From Macrocybe gigantea (Eukaryota; Basidiomycota; Agaricomycetes; Agaricales; Callistosporiaceae), in NCBI GenBank assembly GCA_011319805.1, contig SJRY01000137.1:1-64000 (forward strand): DNA of 64,000 nucleotides, in the 5' to 3' direction. Of this stretch, positions 1 to 11,286 are shown piece by piece. The notes under the pieces were generated by a model that was not told where the DNA came from, made no database searches, and saw nothing but the letters and a program-made list of their open reading frames with translations. Positions within the stretch are counted from its first letter, which is position 1, and every line of letters starts with the position of its first letter. Both the position numbers and the translations under genes were made by a program.

Positions 1-814
1 TGTCCTACCCGGCCGCCTGTTGCAGCGCCTAACAAGTCGCGGGAAAGGATGGAGACGGGTGCTAGAGAGGCAAGTTTGCAAATCGCAATGCGCAGAAGTG
101 GGATCGTACGGAATCCCTTTCCGACTTCCTCCCCACCATTCTTGGAACACGCCAGATTGGCGGTATACCGCGCATTCATCGCTTTTGGCCCACGCAAAGT
201 GACGTGTGTAAAAAACCTCGAACGGTCTGCAAGAGAATCAAGAGGAAATGGTGACAATAAAAAAAAGCGTATTCCTCAATGTCAAATACTCAATTCCATC
301 AATCCAACCCTGATAAGCATGCATCTCTGTTCCTATCCATCCTCCGGATGACAGTGACAGACATCTCTAGACACGGCCAATCCTTTTTTTAAACCGCTCT
401 TCGAAACGTTCTCAGCCGTCTGAAGACGCCCCAAATCACCGATATATCCTCGCCGAAGGTACTGTATATTTTCGCCAGTTTTTACCCATAGCTTTATAAC
501 CGTCTCATCTGTGGTGCGGGGTCAATTACGGGTTAATTGTAGCCATCTGTTGGGAGACAAGATCTCACACAAGCGACACGCGAACGTTGTCAATCTAAAA
601 AGTCCCGAACCTGCTTTGGACGGACTTCCCGTCCATCAACTTTATTTCTATTTTATCAGGAAACTTCTCTCATGCACGCGTGCACCCTCAGACTGGAGAT
701 CGCGACCAGCACTCCGTTCCCTCATCGCAGGGGAAGGAGGGGTTCGTCTCCGGTAACTCTCCTCCCACGTGTTTGCCGAATTTCTTGACACCCAAACGGT
801 CTTGCCCTGGAAAT
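1..814. other. Intergenic, no gene seen
   Basis: I see no protein-like open frame and no RNA gene in this stretch on either strand. It is presumably the upstream region of the BTB gene that follows; a TATA-like TATATAAT sits just past its end at about 816-823. Confidence 0.4.
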
Positions 815-829
815 CCGTATATAATCAGC

Positions 830-1964
830 ATGCCTCAAGAGCTGAGGATAAGTCGGACCGTTGCGTCTCCCATACCCAATACGCCAAAAAGAACAACGAA
901 CGGATGGCTGCCCTGCTTGCCCAGTCGACGCACGTTCCAGCTCCTCTTCATCAAAACCCTTCGCGCAGCTTCACCATCATCATGTGCGCGATACCATCCG
1001 AGCTTTGCCTCACTGGACGCAGACGTCGTGCTGAAGTCGCTCGAGGGCACACTGTACCGCGTCCATTCATATACCCTTCGCACGACTTCTGGGCTTTTCC
1101 ACACGATGTTCCTTCTTCCCCAACCCACGTCCGGGCAGACCGCAAGCCTGGGTGAAATCTCGGTGGAAGTTGCAGGTCAGCCACCACGGAGCACCCTGAA
1201 CGGCGCGGACATCATTATTCCAGTATTTGAGCCGAACTTGCCCCTGGAGAGGCTCCTTCGATTGATCTGCGGACTTCCGATCCCCAAATGGGAGTCGTGC
1301 GACGAAATAGAGTCCGTGCTCACCGTCGCTGAAAAATGGGACACGCCAGGACCTGTCGCGAGCATTCGCGCCGCGCTCACGTCTGCGAGGTTTTTGGAGG
1401 CAGACCCCTTGCGTCTCTATGCGCTGGCGCGGCATTTCGGCTGGGACGACATCGCGAAGCTTGCCTCCACGCAAACCCTGAAGCTCGATCTACACGATCC
1501 CGCTCATGCTCCTATGCTGGAGAGGCTAACGTCAAAAGATCTCCTTCCCCTTCTGAGCCTGAGGAGGAAGCGCAGGGACAAGTTCGTCGAGCTTCTCAAC
1601 AGCCCAGAACGTTTCACCGCAGGAAACAGGTCTGTCCTCCACGGACGCGTCCTTGATGATCTCGATGACCATTTGCTTTTTCAGTTCTCCCTATCATTGC
1701 AGTCGTTGCGGAGTCACGCAGATTGACAACCATACTTGGAGGGAGCTGAAGAACGTCATGTTCCTGGAAATGGATAGGAGACCGATGGGCGACACGTTGG
1801 TGGTCTTGATCGGTGAGGCTGCAGAGTGGCCAGAAGCCAAAGCTTGTTGGGAAGCAAAGTGCCAAAAGGAAGATTGTGGGGGCTTGAACTACGATAAAAT
1901 CGCCACGTTGCGACAGATCAAAAACTGCATGGATCTTCTCCCCTTACGATCGAGGCATAACTGA
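830..1964 (+). CDS. BTB/POZ domain protein (copy A)
   Basis: Predicted 359-aa protein in two exons, 830-1629 and 1685-1964, joined by a 55-nt GT-AG intron. A BTB/POZ fold begins at the segment HPSFASLDADVVL and continues through LRLICGL; a helical region and a short Cys-rich C-terminus (CSRCG, then DNHTWRELK) follow. BTB domains mediate dimerisation, often in transcription factors or cullin-3 adaptors; the role of these fungal proteins is unknown. The intron is supported by the paralog at 5239-6129, whose uninterrupted sequence aligns across the junction (AGN then SSPYHC against AGNSFRHFC). The 5' end is the weak point: a TATA-like box at about 816 lies almost on the ATG at 830, so the true start may be in another frame or an upstream exon. 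From the conserved HPxF motif onward the call is firm. Confidence 0.75.
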
Positions 1965-2085
1965 CTTCATCACGACTTGTACTACTGCGAAACCGCGTTA
2001 TCCTGTACACATAGACAATTAGAACGATACTTATCTGATATCGAAGCGTACGGGACAAAGACATAAAAATCAGGTAGATCACGAA

Positions 2086-3584
2086 CTAGATATTCCTATC
2101 TGCGAGCCACTTTAGAATCTTGGAATAGGTATCAGGCGTGCTGTTATGCATGTTGACAGCATGGCCGGTCTCTGAAGGAATATAGTAAGAGAAATCGGTG
2201 ACCTTCGGGAACAGTTCGACAGAAGCTGCGACCAAGTCGGGGTGGTTTTGAGAAGATTGATAACAGTTTCCGCCGCAGAAAATGCTTCAGTCGAGAATCA
2301 GCTGTAATAACCATGAGGATGCGGAAGAAAGGACATACTAATCGTTCTCGCCAGTGACGATATAGAGCGGTCCAGAATATTGCGTTGCCAGCATCGGAGC
2401 TTGCGTTAACAGCTCTCCCAAAGTCGCGGTCTGCTTCGTTGCCTCCGCCAGTTGAAAGACAGCTAAAAGGCAATTGTCACAAACTTACGAGGAAAATCAA
2501 GCGGCGGAACGACCTACCGGGCTCATAGGATGGATAACGGAAGAAGGTTTGCTCGTTGTTGGAGGGCGTTCCGACTGCGACATAGGAATTTGTCAGACCT
2601 CCTGGTGAATGGGAATATTTTTAGCAGACAGGTCAGAATCGACTTCATTAGGCCACCTACGAAAACGTCCCTGGTTTTGTTGTGCTGCGATGGTCAATCC
2701 CAAGGAAGCCACAGCTGTGCTTGAACCTCCATTGTAAGAGGTAAATCCGGTGAGTATCACGGCATCCAAAACGTCCGCGTATCTCGAGACGAGAGATGTG
2801 AGTTGTATACTGTTAAACGCATATAAGCGCCAAAGAGAAGCAGGAGGGGGACAAACAAGATTCGCACCTTCCGTACGAATGACCAATTCCGACGATTTTA
2901 CCAAATTCGCTTCCGAAATCTCCATTCCGAAGGCGTTGCACGAGCGTTCTCGCGATTTCGACCTCCAAGGCCTGCTGCACCTCTTTGATCCCATCGGGCT
3001 TGCTGGACCGCCCGACGCCTGGACGAAAAGTTCAATGTTTGCAGTAGAGGTAGAAGGCAACGGGTTCCTTTACCTAGCCTGTCATACAGGAAAACCGCGT
3101 AGCCGGCCTGGAGAGCGAACTGGGCGTAATTGTATTTGCCTTGAAACAGTGAATCGCCAAAGTTCCAGTACGAGTGGTCAAAATTGATGCTGGATGTCCT
3201 GTTCAATGGCTGTCGAAGGCGATGTTACAAAGGACACCCTCACCCGTGAACCGTAAACTGCAACGTCCCGCCCTCTTTGAATCCCGGGGGAACGCAAAGC
3301 CGAGTCCAAACGTCGTACGTCCCTCCGACCTGAGCACTCCCGCGCACGATTCTGTCGGTCACGTTAGACGCTTGGCTCGTCAGGCGCGTCACGAAACCCG
3401 TCAGCGCCGCTTGATCTTTCGGCGGGTCGAGGTTGAAGTCGACGTTTGGGGCGTTGACATGAAGCGGGAGGACGGCGGTCTTGCATTGCGGAAGGCCCAG
3501 TGCATCGTCGACGACAGAGGCGAGCGAAAGCGTGGCTGAGAAGGAGGACAGGAGGGCGACCAGGAGCGAGCGGCGGGCGAACAT
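2086..3584 (-). CDS. Secreted alpha/beta-hydrolase
   Basis: Seven exons (3244-3584, 3074-3189, 2868-3018, 2661-2809, 2518-2601, 2339-2462, 2086-2284) give a 387-aa protein; every junction keeps phase. Residues 1-20 or so form a signal peptide (MFARRSLLVALLSSFSATLS), so the enzyme should be secreted. A conserved HGINFDHSYW motif precedes the nucleophile elbow GHSYG (Ser200). The acid is probably Asp321 (GENDYIFCGG) and the base His363 (SETGHAVNMH), a complete catalytic triad. Fungal relatives are annotated only as alpha/beta-hydrolases, so the substrate (ester, lactone or lipid) cannot be told. Introns are 54-59 nt; the last uses a GAAG acceptor. A TATA box on the minus strand lies about 40 nt upstream of the start. 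The gene lies between two BTB paralogs on the opposite strand. Confidence 0.9.
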
Positions 3585-3624
3585 TGCGATCGGTGGATTG
3601 ACGTTCCATTAGCAAGAGTCCACA

Positions 3625-3632
3625 TATTTATA
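3625..3632 (-). promoter_or_regulatory. TATA box of the hydrolase gene
   Basis: TATAAATA on the minus strand, about 40 nt upstream of the hydrolase ATG at 3584. The spacing fits a fungal core promoter. Confidence 0.6.
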
Positions 3633-3705
3633 GCAGACGAAGTGGCTGAGGGTCGCCATCCGGGAACGGGAAAGAGGCGGACTGGACTTCGATTGATGAT
3701 CTGAG
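3632..3705. repeat. Diverged direct repeat, copy 1
   Basis: About 74 bp beginning AGCAGACGAAGTGGCTGAG and ending GATGATCTGAG. It recurs in the same orientation at 4090-4166 with scattered substitutions and small indels. Copy 1 lies immediately upstream of the hydrolase TATA box. Confidence 0.65.
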
Positions 3706-5238
3706 CAGTGTTGGAACAGTCATGGCCGAAATCAGGACAAGTTATTGAGATCTGTCATCATCCCCTAGCCCGCCCGTCCAATCTCCAGTATGCCCCAGCG
3801 TGCCGGCGTAGCTCATGCCGAGGAGCTTCGCTGTCACAGCAAATTGTCCCCAAACGGCCCCGCGCTGATGATGCCCCTGTGAAATTCGTCTCTTTCGCTG
3901 AGTCACTGGAGGGAGAGCAAGCTGGATGGAACACGAGCCTCGTGATGACGGTGGAACACCTAAATAACACCCAGGCTGATATACAACGACTTGACTGCCG
4001 TGCAGTTCGGTGATCAGCCGACCACCAAAAGTCTTCACCAAAATGACAAGGGCCTAGGAATGAAATTAAATCCGCATTATTCATGACTCAGCAGACGAGG
4101 TGGCTTACGGTCGCCGGCTGGGAACAAAAATGAAGAGGCAGACTGGACTTGCATTGCTGATCTGAGGCAAACAGACTCATGAAGTGGCTGGCTTACAGGG
4201 CAATAAATGTTTCGTGAAAGGCTGACTTTGCGAATGGGTGACAACGATGAGGTGGCAATATAACGCCAAGCTAGCCTCCAACCCTCCCTAGCATCTTTGT
4301 TCGCAGATAAATCGAAAAGCCGAGTCTATCCTTTGGTCATCAAGCTGGGCCACTTGATTATCCCTGCTGTCATTAGGTCACCAGTCTTGCATACACCTTG
4401 TTCATCCGTTGTCCGATCTCATCATAAACATACACCAGATCCTTTCTTCTGTATTCCGTTTATGATATACATCTAATAGATCACTAACGACATCTCGAGT
4501 CTAATATCCATGCGACGCAACCTGCTATGGACTTTGGCATCAAGCTACGGATGGTTCCAACAGCGCGTGGTAAAACCATACTTTCGAGACGATGGCGGAC
4601 GCAACGAAGCTACTCCGGCGTTCCCGCCTTCAATTTCAGCCATCGCAGAGGCGCAATTACAGATCAGCACGTCCATCTCTCTAGGCTTGGCTCATCGAGC
4701 GACGTTTTCAGGAGCAGCCTTTTTCGTGAGCAAAGATTGATGTGCCTAGATCTGTTTCATAATGTGTGGTCATCATTTGTCGCGTGGTGGACGCATGGCA
4801 TTCAAGTTTGGCTAAACGTTCTCCGCTCCGCTGCTCGGATGGATCAAAGACGTGTTGTGTTGTCTGAGGACCGTCTAAAGCACAACAATGCCTTCAACGG
4901 GACTGGTTCGCAGCGCTTATGACACTCAAATGTCTGTCGTGGAAAACTTGAGAATACCGGGAACTCACGTCGCCTTTCCCATGCGAAGTGGATCTGGTGG
5001 CGTCTGTGTCCCTCTCAATGTTGTAATCTGAGAGTGTTCTGATGGCGTCGAAGGATCCTGGTGCTGCAATCACCCTTTTCTACCTTATCAGTTCATCAGG
5101 GTGGAGAGTACTGCAGTACAAATACCGCGTGTTTGATATTTGCCGAACCAAGGTCAATTGAGTGCGTTCAACACGTTCTTTAAGGGAAAATAGGGATATC
5201 GATTTCAACTTTGACTTGAGTTCTCTCACCACTGCATC
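3706..5238. other. Intergenic with duplicated promoter-like segment
   Basis: There is no convincing gene. Open frames of 76-131 codons at 4510-4922 and on the minus strand at 3742-4084 lack domain signals, codon bias or plausible splice partners. The stretch does hold the second copy of the hydrolase upstream repeat (4090-4166), and 5000-5238 is presumably the promoter of the next BTB gene. Confidence 0.4.
4090..4166. repeat. Diverged direct repeat, copy 2
   Basis: Second copy of the repeat at 3632-3705, beginning AGCAGACGAGGTGGCTTAC and ending GCTGATCTGAG. No hydrolase coding sequence follows it, so only the upstream segment seems to have been duplicated. Confidence 0.65.
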
Positions 5239-6129
5239 ATGGTTGCGATGAAAGGCGACGACGAAAATCATCCCACGTACCATCCTCAGTTCAATTCCCA
5301 GGACGCCAACGTCATCCTCTGTACGACCGAAAATACACACTTTCGCGTACCTTCCTTCGTGCTGCGCAACACATGCGGATATTTTCGCGCTACTCTCTCT
5401 ATCAGCCTTCCCCGCAGACAGGCGGAGATCGCTCCGCAACTCAAATCCGACGTTTTCATCGACGTCGACGAAAAGGACGCGATCCTCGAGCGGTTCCTCC
5501 GCTTGATTTGCGGGTTGGACACGCCCAAATGGGACTCGTTTGATATACTGGAAGGCGTTATTTCTCTTGCAAAGAAGTGGGACGCCCCAGGACCGTTGTC
5601 CGTCGTTCGTTCCGCTGTCACTGCACCTGTTTTTCTCGAGGATCCGCTTCGGCTTTACGTCGTAGCTACGCAATGCGGCTGGGACGAGGAAGCGAAGCTC
5701 GCCTCGTCCTACACGCTGACGCTATCCATATACGACGACCAGCACACGGAACATCTGGAACGCCTGCCATCCAAAAGCCTCATGGCCCTGCTGAACCTGC
5801 ATCGCCGCCGGCGCGACGAATTCCAAGCCCACATAGACAGCTGCGAGATGTTCGACGCCGGAAACTCGTTTCGGCATTTCTGCATGGGGTGCGGGGAAGA
5901 AGCGGACAATCACACGTGGAGAGAGCTGAAAGCGAGAATGTTTGCCGAGATGGATCAGAGGCCGCTCGGAGACACGGTTGTGGGTCTGGACATGGAAGAA
6001 TGGCCAGAGGCGATCGCGTGCTGGAGCGCCAAATGCAAGAACCAGAGTTGCGGTCGGTTGAATTACGATAAGTTGGCGACGTTGCGGAACGTCAGAGATT
6101 GCTTGGAGCGGTTGCCTACGTCGATATAG
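5239..6129 (+). CDS. BTB/POZ domain protein (copy B)
   Basis: Single-exon gene encoding 296 aa, clearly paralogous to the protein at 830-1964. The BTB fold starts at HPQFNSQDANVIL (about residue 15) and includes RFLRLICGLDTPKWDS. Helices with LRLYVVATQCGWDEEAKLAS and LLNLHRRRRDEF follow, then the Cys pair CMGCG and the shared DNHTWRELK and GRLNYDKLATLR motifs near the C-terminus. The start could also be the ATG three codons downstream (MVAMKG). Unlike copy A it has no intron at the AGN-S position, so an intron was gained or lost after the duplication. The molecular role is unknown; BTB domains usually mediate homodimerisation or recruitment of partner proteins. Confidence 0.85.
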   Translation: MVAMKGDDENHPTYHPQFNSQDANVILCTTENTHFRVPSFVLRNTCGYFRATLSISLPRRQAEIAPQLKSDVFIDVDEKDAILERFLRLICGLDTPKWDSFDILEGVISLAKKWDAPGPLSVVRSAVTAPVFLEDPLRLYVVATQCGWDEEAKLASSYTLTLSIYDDQHTEHLERLPSKSLMALLNLHRRRRDEFQAHIDSCEMFDAGNSFRHFCMGCGEEADNHTWRELKARMFAEMDQRPLGDTVVGLDMEEWPEAIACWSAKCKNQSCGRLNYDKLATLRNVRDCLERLPTSI

Positions 6130-6547
6130 ATATGTACTTATCATGAACTATTCCAGCGTGATAGGTGTAATTCCGATGTTCTTGCCAACTAAGCAGCCTG
6201 ACGAAAGCGACGCCTAGCATCCGGAATGCACTCAGCCTCGATATCCTGCAACGATCATAGTCAATTTCAAGCAAATACATAGCAATTACATATAACTAAG
6301 CGATTACAACAGTACAACATCGCCACTAAGGGATATATGGGTCCATGCGACCTGCGCTACAGGCAGCAAGAGCTAAAAGTTGACGCAAATGTGGGTGAGA
6401 TATAAAAATGGCCAAATAATAAATGGGAATCATTAGGGAAAAAAAAGAAAATGATCAGATAATAATAAGAATGGCGTTCGTCTAGAGGCAGCGGTTGTAA
6501 GTCATGAGCAATGCATTAACGGCGTCCATCAAAGCAAACTGGATTTT

Positions 6548-8222
6548 TTATGGGTTCTCCCGACGCCCAGAGGTGGATGCGCCTGCGGATGATGAAGGTT
6601 CGTTCGTTATGTCGCTGAACGCGTCGGCGGCGGTTCGCGCTCGCTTACTCGGGCGGTTCGACTCGGCAGCTTGGCTGGCGCTTTCATCAGGCGTCTCCAA
6701 GGCCTTGTCACAACATTCCTTTGAGTGACGCGCGTTAAACGAATCTGACCGCGCATATGATCGCCCGCAACGCAGACAGACGTTGCGGCAAAACATATGT
6801 TTCGCCAGGCAACGCGAGACGGTCTTTGTCTGTCGTTTGAGATTTCCGCAATAGAGCGGCGCTCCATCTGCCGTGTATCCGTTCTGCCATTTGCACATGG
6901 CGCCCCCTCGCCCTTTGCTGTGCCAAGCGATATGCCGCTCCATCAAGTCGTACACACGTACATGCATTGAGGTTTCGTCCTCGGCGGGCTGCATCGTGAA
7001 TGAAAATTCCGTCTGGCAAGCTGGCCATAGACATTTGACGACCTCGCCCACGGCGTGCTTGAAGTGGTGGGGATTTTTGCGGTCGATCGCATGTCTTATG
7101 ATATCATAGATCATTGATAAGCTGAACGCGCCGTTGCGCGAGGTGTGCTCTGCATTGAGCACGGGGTACGGTTCTTCTGGGTTCTCGCCAGACGGAACCA
7201 GAAGCCGTTTCTGCTTCAATATATTCAAAACGCCTGGAAAAATCTTGACGACACGCGTCCATGTCGGTGTCTTTATGATGATGGAGTGAAGCTGCATGTC
7301 TCGTTGAGTAGCGGCTGGCGGCACTTCGTGCTCTTCTCTTTGCCTTTTCATGCCACGGGATGTGTCCGCCTGCGGAGGTGGGGTCACCTTCGCTCGCCGC
7401 TGAGCTGGGGTAGTTCCCCGCGATACTCGAGGAGGCAGATACGCGGATGGCATGCCGGCGAACGGCGGAGGTGTCACCTCTGGTGTAGAAGAGGACGGCG
7501 AAGCTGGGCCATATTGTGGGTTAGGATACGAATACACTGAATCAGGCGCGGGGAGGGAATACAAAGGGAATGAAAATAGGGTTTGTTGGCTCTGGTAATG
7601 AGGAAGCAAGGGGTATACAGTTGGCATCGGGGGCTCAGGCGAAGCCTTCTGGAGCGCCAACGGTGAGATGCAGACCTCGGGAGATGGTGCTGACAGAGGT
7701 GAGGGAATGCCCCTTTGTAAGATATCTAAAGGGGTTGCTGGCTGCTCTGATGCGGGGTATGTGTGGTTGTGCGGAGGGATAGGTGATAGGTATTCCTGAG
7801 TGGGCGAAGCATGCGTCTCGTCCAACGAGACTTTGTCGTCCCCGTGGATGTCGTCGGAGAAAGAAGAAAGAAAGAGAGGGCTTTGCGACCTGGGCAAAGT
7901 TCGTCACTCAGAAAATTTTGCCCGAGGTGATTGCCACTTACCATTGATCAGAAGAGCCGTCGTCGGCAATGCCACTACTACTCGAACTACCCGAGCTGGG
8001 GGAGAGATAGGACATGACGCTGATGGGGCTGTTTGTGAAGGTCGTAGGCGACTGTTGGCACATCGGTGGGCTCAGCAGTTCGTTCTGCTCTGGCAGGACG
8101 TCCGGTGCACTGGGCGGGAGAACATCACCGTCTTGAGCAAAAGAAAAGTCAAAGTGAGGCCAGAAATCATAGCGTTGGCCCCAAAACGGTGTTTCTGGGA
8201 TTGAGTCGACATAGTCGTCCAT
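6548..8222 (-). CDS. Fungal Cys/His zinc-finger protein (copy 1)
   Basis: Two exons (7942-8222 and 6548-7889, 52-nt intron) encode 540 aa. Residues 1-290 are Pro/Ser-rich and probably disordered, with a basic patch GMKRQREEHE that may be a nuclear signal. The C-terminal part carries three Cys/His clusters: CLWPAC with HIAWH, a long-spaced MCKWQ to YCGNL cluster, and a near-classical finger CLRCGRSYARSDSFNARH ending in KEC. I infer a DNA-binding transcription factor of a basidiomycete-restricted family; no target is known. The ATG at 8222 is preferred because upstream in-frame sequence is hydrophobic and lies near a TATA-like element. A paralog lies at 13452-15433 on the same strand. This gene ends tail-to-tail with the BTB gene at 5239-6129. 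Confidence 0.8.
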
Positions 8223-10395
8223 ACTGATAATGTGCAAGTATAGTGTGGGTGAGTTAACGGTGGGAAAGAGGATTGTGGTGGGTTTATGCGTGTAGCGGCA
8301 GAGTGGGGAGACGATTCTGAGGCTGTCGCTTAAGAGATGTGGGACGGATAAAGAAAGAAAACTTAACGAGAGAGCTAAATATAAGCGTGACCGACGCGTC
8401 TTGTCACACAATAAAACCGTGAACCAAGCAGCCTTCACAACTTCAAAGTGTGGGCGACGCAGACCCCGTCACACCGCTTCGGAATGTCAGCACTGCGTGA
8501 CCCATTGTTTGCAATCTGCACACAGTGGCCCAGCATTCAGCTTTGACCAATTACCCGTCCCACGGACCCGGAAGGTTGACGTCAACATTCCGTGAGGGCA
8601 CTTGAGACAAAGGGCGATGAGATAGTAGTAGAGGGCTGCCCGCATGTGTAGCCCATGAGCGGGGGAGTTAGGGGACGCTGGGCTCATAGTTCGTGTCGAA
8701 GCTGTTCATGATTTCACCCTTTGACCGGGTGGGACACTTTAGCTTTGCCGACGAACTCAAGCAGCGAACACTCCATTCGAAGAGGGCAATGAAGTGCCCA
8801 AGACAGCTAAAGACCTAATGCGTGGGTCACCGAGCAGTCGCAAAGCCCCAGACATCATGCGCGTCGACCGAGCGAGGGCGTAGCCTTGCCCACCCAATTA
8901 TCGACAGGCAACTCGACAGCAAGCCAAGCGCAGAGTTACGACGCGGGTGGTGCGCGCCGCCCTCTTCGACTGGCAAAAGTCTTCAAAGCAGCTAGAGATC
9001 CTGAAAGGCATAGGACAGTCAGAGACGCGCAGTCGAGCCAAAGCTGTTCCCAGACGTCATACGCTTTGGCCAGGCGAGGACGGTGGCATTCCGCCCTGTT
9101 GTAACCAAGCAGCCACGGTGCATCTTCTTATATTATGATCCTTTGAGCGGTTCATGAGGCGCTTGACGCATCGTCACGTCTCATAAGGACAGATATATTC
9201 CGCAAACGCTGGAAGGCGTACGACGCGATCGGGCGACCCTCGGCTAGGACAAATCTTCTTGGACAGGATCGTACTGCGCTTCCCCCTCCTCCTGGTCTCG
9301 GAAAGGGTATGCGTGGCTCGGGATGGCTTGCTTGGCTTGATGTCATGCTCAGCTGGGTTTCGACAAAGCTCTGGAGATTAGCGTTTCGAGATCTGGAAAC
9401 CAAGAACTTTGCCTCGTGCAAAGGCGAGTCTTTGGCTTGTCTAAGCAGTACAAGTGCTCCATTGCGCTCGGCAGGTTATCCCTATCAAAAGGTTAAGCGT
9501 CATCCTGAGTACACGGCCTGCTCCTTTAAATTGCTTTCCACTTTGCCACAAGGGCCAGGAGAAAGACAGGACAGGACAGACTTGGCAGCGTTCAGCGTCA
9601 CAGCAAGTCACTTACGGTGAGATGGAAACTGGTTATATGCGTCACCACAGATCACCGCAAAGAGTATTCACGCACTGGACATACTTGACGCGTCAAAGCG
9701 CGTCAAAGCTGGACGTCCTCGTACATCGAGGCACAGAAGGACCAGATACAACTTCAAAGCCTGGTACGAGAGGCTAAAGCTTGATCTGAATTCGACCGAG
9801 CACTTACCATCCATACAAAAGTATCAACGAAAATCAGACATCACGACTGGTTGGACCAGTATATATTCATGCATCGAGGGAATATCGTGAAGTCCTCCGC
9901 AGCACGATGTGCATGGACCACAGTAGCGTGCGAAACCATTGAGTGGCTAAGATGAGCATCACCCGCGCTGTGCTAGGAGGTTTCCGTATGTCCCAGAAAG
10001 CGCAGAAGAATCAATTTATCTTCAGGCATCATTGAAAAGTGCGTCTAGTCAGTCAGAAGAGATCATGCTTAGTAGAAGCTGGACAACGACACCATAAACG
10101 TCCCCATATATTCTCCCATCCTGTTCCATATCGTCGTCCGGATGGCAAGCTACCTGCTCAGAGAAGCGCGAAGAGCCAAGATAAATGGCACCCAAAAAAA
10201 GGCGTCCCAGCAGCAGGGATAGAATTTGAAGAGAGGAAAAAAATTCGGAGCGCCGATTGATTAAGCACGCGTATGGACTTGGTGCGGCTTATAGATAATC
10301 CTGAGCTGCCGAACTCGGCGCCGCTACTTTCCGTCGGCCGAGACAAATGCAAAATTCCGATCATTGCAACGCAAACCGGGAAGTTGTACTAACAC
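8223..10395. other. Intergenic, no gene seen
   Basis: About 2.2 kb with only short overlapping open frames and no domain or splicing pattern I recognise. Short local repeats occur, for example GCGTCAAAGC twice near 9690-9712. The first 200 bases are presumably the promoter of the zinc-finger gene at 6548-8222. Confidence 0.35.
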
Positions 10396-10431
10396 CGCAC
10401 CCCACATCGGACGGGCACCACTTTTCGAACA
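10396..10431. repeat. Terminal inverted repeat, left
   Basis: 36 bp starting CGCACCCCACATCGG and ending TTTTCGAACA. Its reverse complement occurs at 11251-11286 with one mismatch. Confidence 0.75.
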
Positions 10432-10621
10432 GTCACACAGTGACAGGTGACATGTTTGAACTCCGCTCGGCCCAGCGCTCGGACACTCTGAGGATGAGAA
10501 CAATATACCCCCGGAATGGATGAGGGGATGGGTCATTGATTATGTGATACTATACGGAATTGTTCACTTCTATCAAAATTATGCTGTGGTCTAACTAGTA
10601 ATGCCATGGATTAAGATCTGT

Positions 10622-10981
10622 TTAGTGAGGAAAATGGTATTGGACCGGAAGTGCTGCCTGACGACCCTCTGCATACACGCGCGGTTCTGCGGATGAATAG
10701 GGTAAGCCCATGCTGGAACGATGCTTGACCCACTCGAGTAGAGTTTGCTCCTGTTCTGGTGAGAGCAATTGCTGGGCTTTCTTAGCCCCTTGTGATGATT
10801 CGTGACACCCCTTCGCCCTGTCAGAGAGTGCTGAGAGTGGAATCTGTGGTTCTATTAGAATGGATAATGACTCTCATGTCCGAGCACTCACCCCTGTTGC
10901 TGCTGCAGCTTTCTGAAAGCTTCCGTATGCTCCACTAGAAATGCACTTCAATGAGTCCTGTATGCGTTTAGTTGGGATCAT
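10622..10981 (-). CDS. CENP-B/pogo-type HTH fragment (truncated)
   Basis: Two exons (10892-10981 and 10622-10843, 48-nt intron) would encode 103 aa. The first exon has KRIQDSLKCISSGAYGSFQKAA, the psq-like helix-turn-helix found at the start of fungal CENP-B-type proteins. The second continues with ALSDRAKG and the CENP-B-type box LSPEQEQTLLEWVKHR. The frame stops soon after YSSAEPRVYAEG, well before any DDE integrase domain. It is therefore either a decayed transposase start or a small domesticated DNA-binding protein. It sits inside the 36-bp inverted repeat pair, which favours the transposon reading. The start codon is chosen only because it is the nearest in-frame ATG upstream of the motif. 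Confidence 0.5.
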
Positions 10982-11250
10982 TCGACCGTCGATCACGATG
11001 CCTAGTGGAAGTGCGCGCAGCGGGCATGGGAGGCAGGCAGACGCGACCAAGGACACGACACAAATTGCTCCCTTTCCTTTTTGGGAAATGAAACTCCGAC
11101 TCGGCATTCGTCGGCAGGCGTGACAACTTGGGTCTTTCACAAATTGCATTCTATATGATACTGACACCTGGAAGATGATTATAGACTATAGTAGGTGTCG
11201 TCTAGCGAGTTCGGTGCAGACTGAACCAAAATGTAGTGAGATATTCGAGG

Positions 11251-11286
11251 TGTTCGAAAGGTGGTGCCCGTCCGATGTGGGGTGCG
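11251..11286. repeat. Terminal inverted repeat, right
   Basis: 36 bp starting TGTTCGAAAGGTGGTG and ending GATGTGGGGTGCG, complementary to 10396-10431 at 35 of 36 positions. Confidence 0.75.

Larger units (their letters stand above)
10396..11286. mobile_element. Inverted-repeat element with CENP-B-like fragment
   Basis: An 891-bp segment bounded by 36-bp inverted repeats that match at 35 of 36 positions. Inside, on the minus strand, is a partial gene resembling the N-terminal helix-turn-helix of pogo/CENP-B-type transposases. No DDE catalytic region is present, so the element would be non-autonomous or decayed. A TA target duplication, expected for the Tc1/pogo superfamily, is not clean: TA directly follows the right repeat, while on the left TA is separated from the repeat by four bases. 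The alternative is a chance capture of two copies of a dispersed repeat. Confidence 0.55.

Noticed and set aside
4510..4922. Two overlapping plus-strand frames of 76 and 131 codons
   Set aside because: No family features; they lie in the duplicated, apparently regulatory region.
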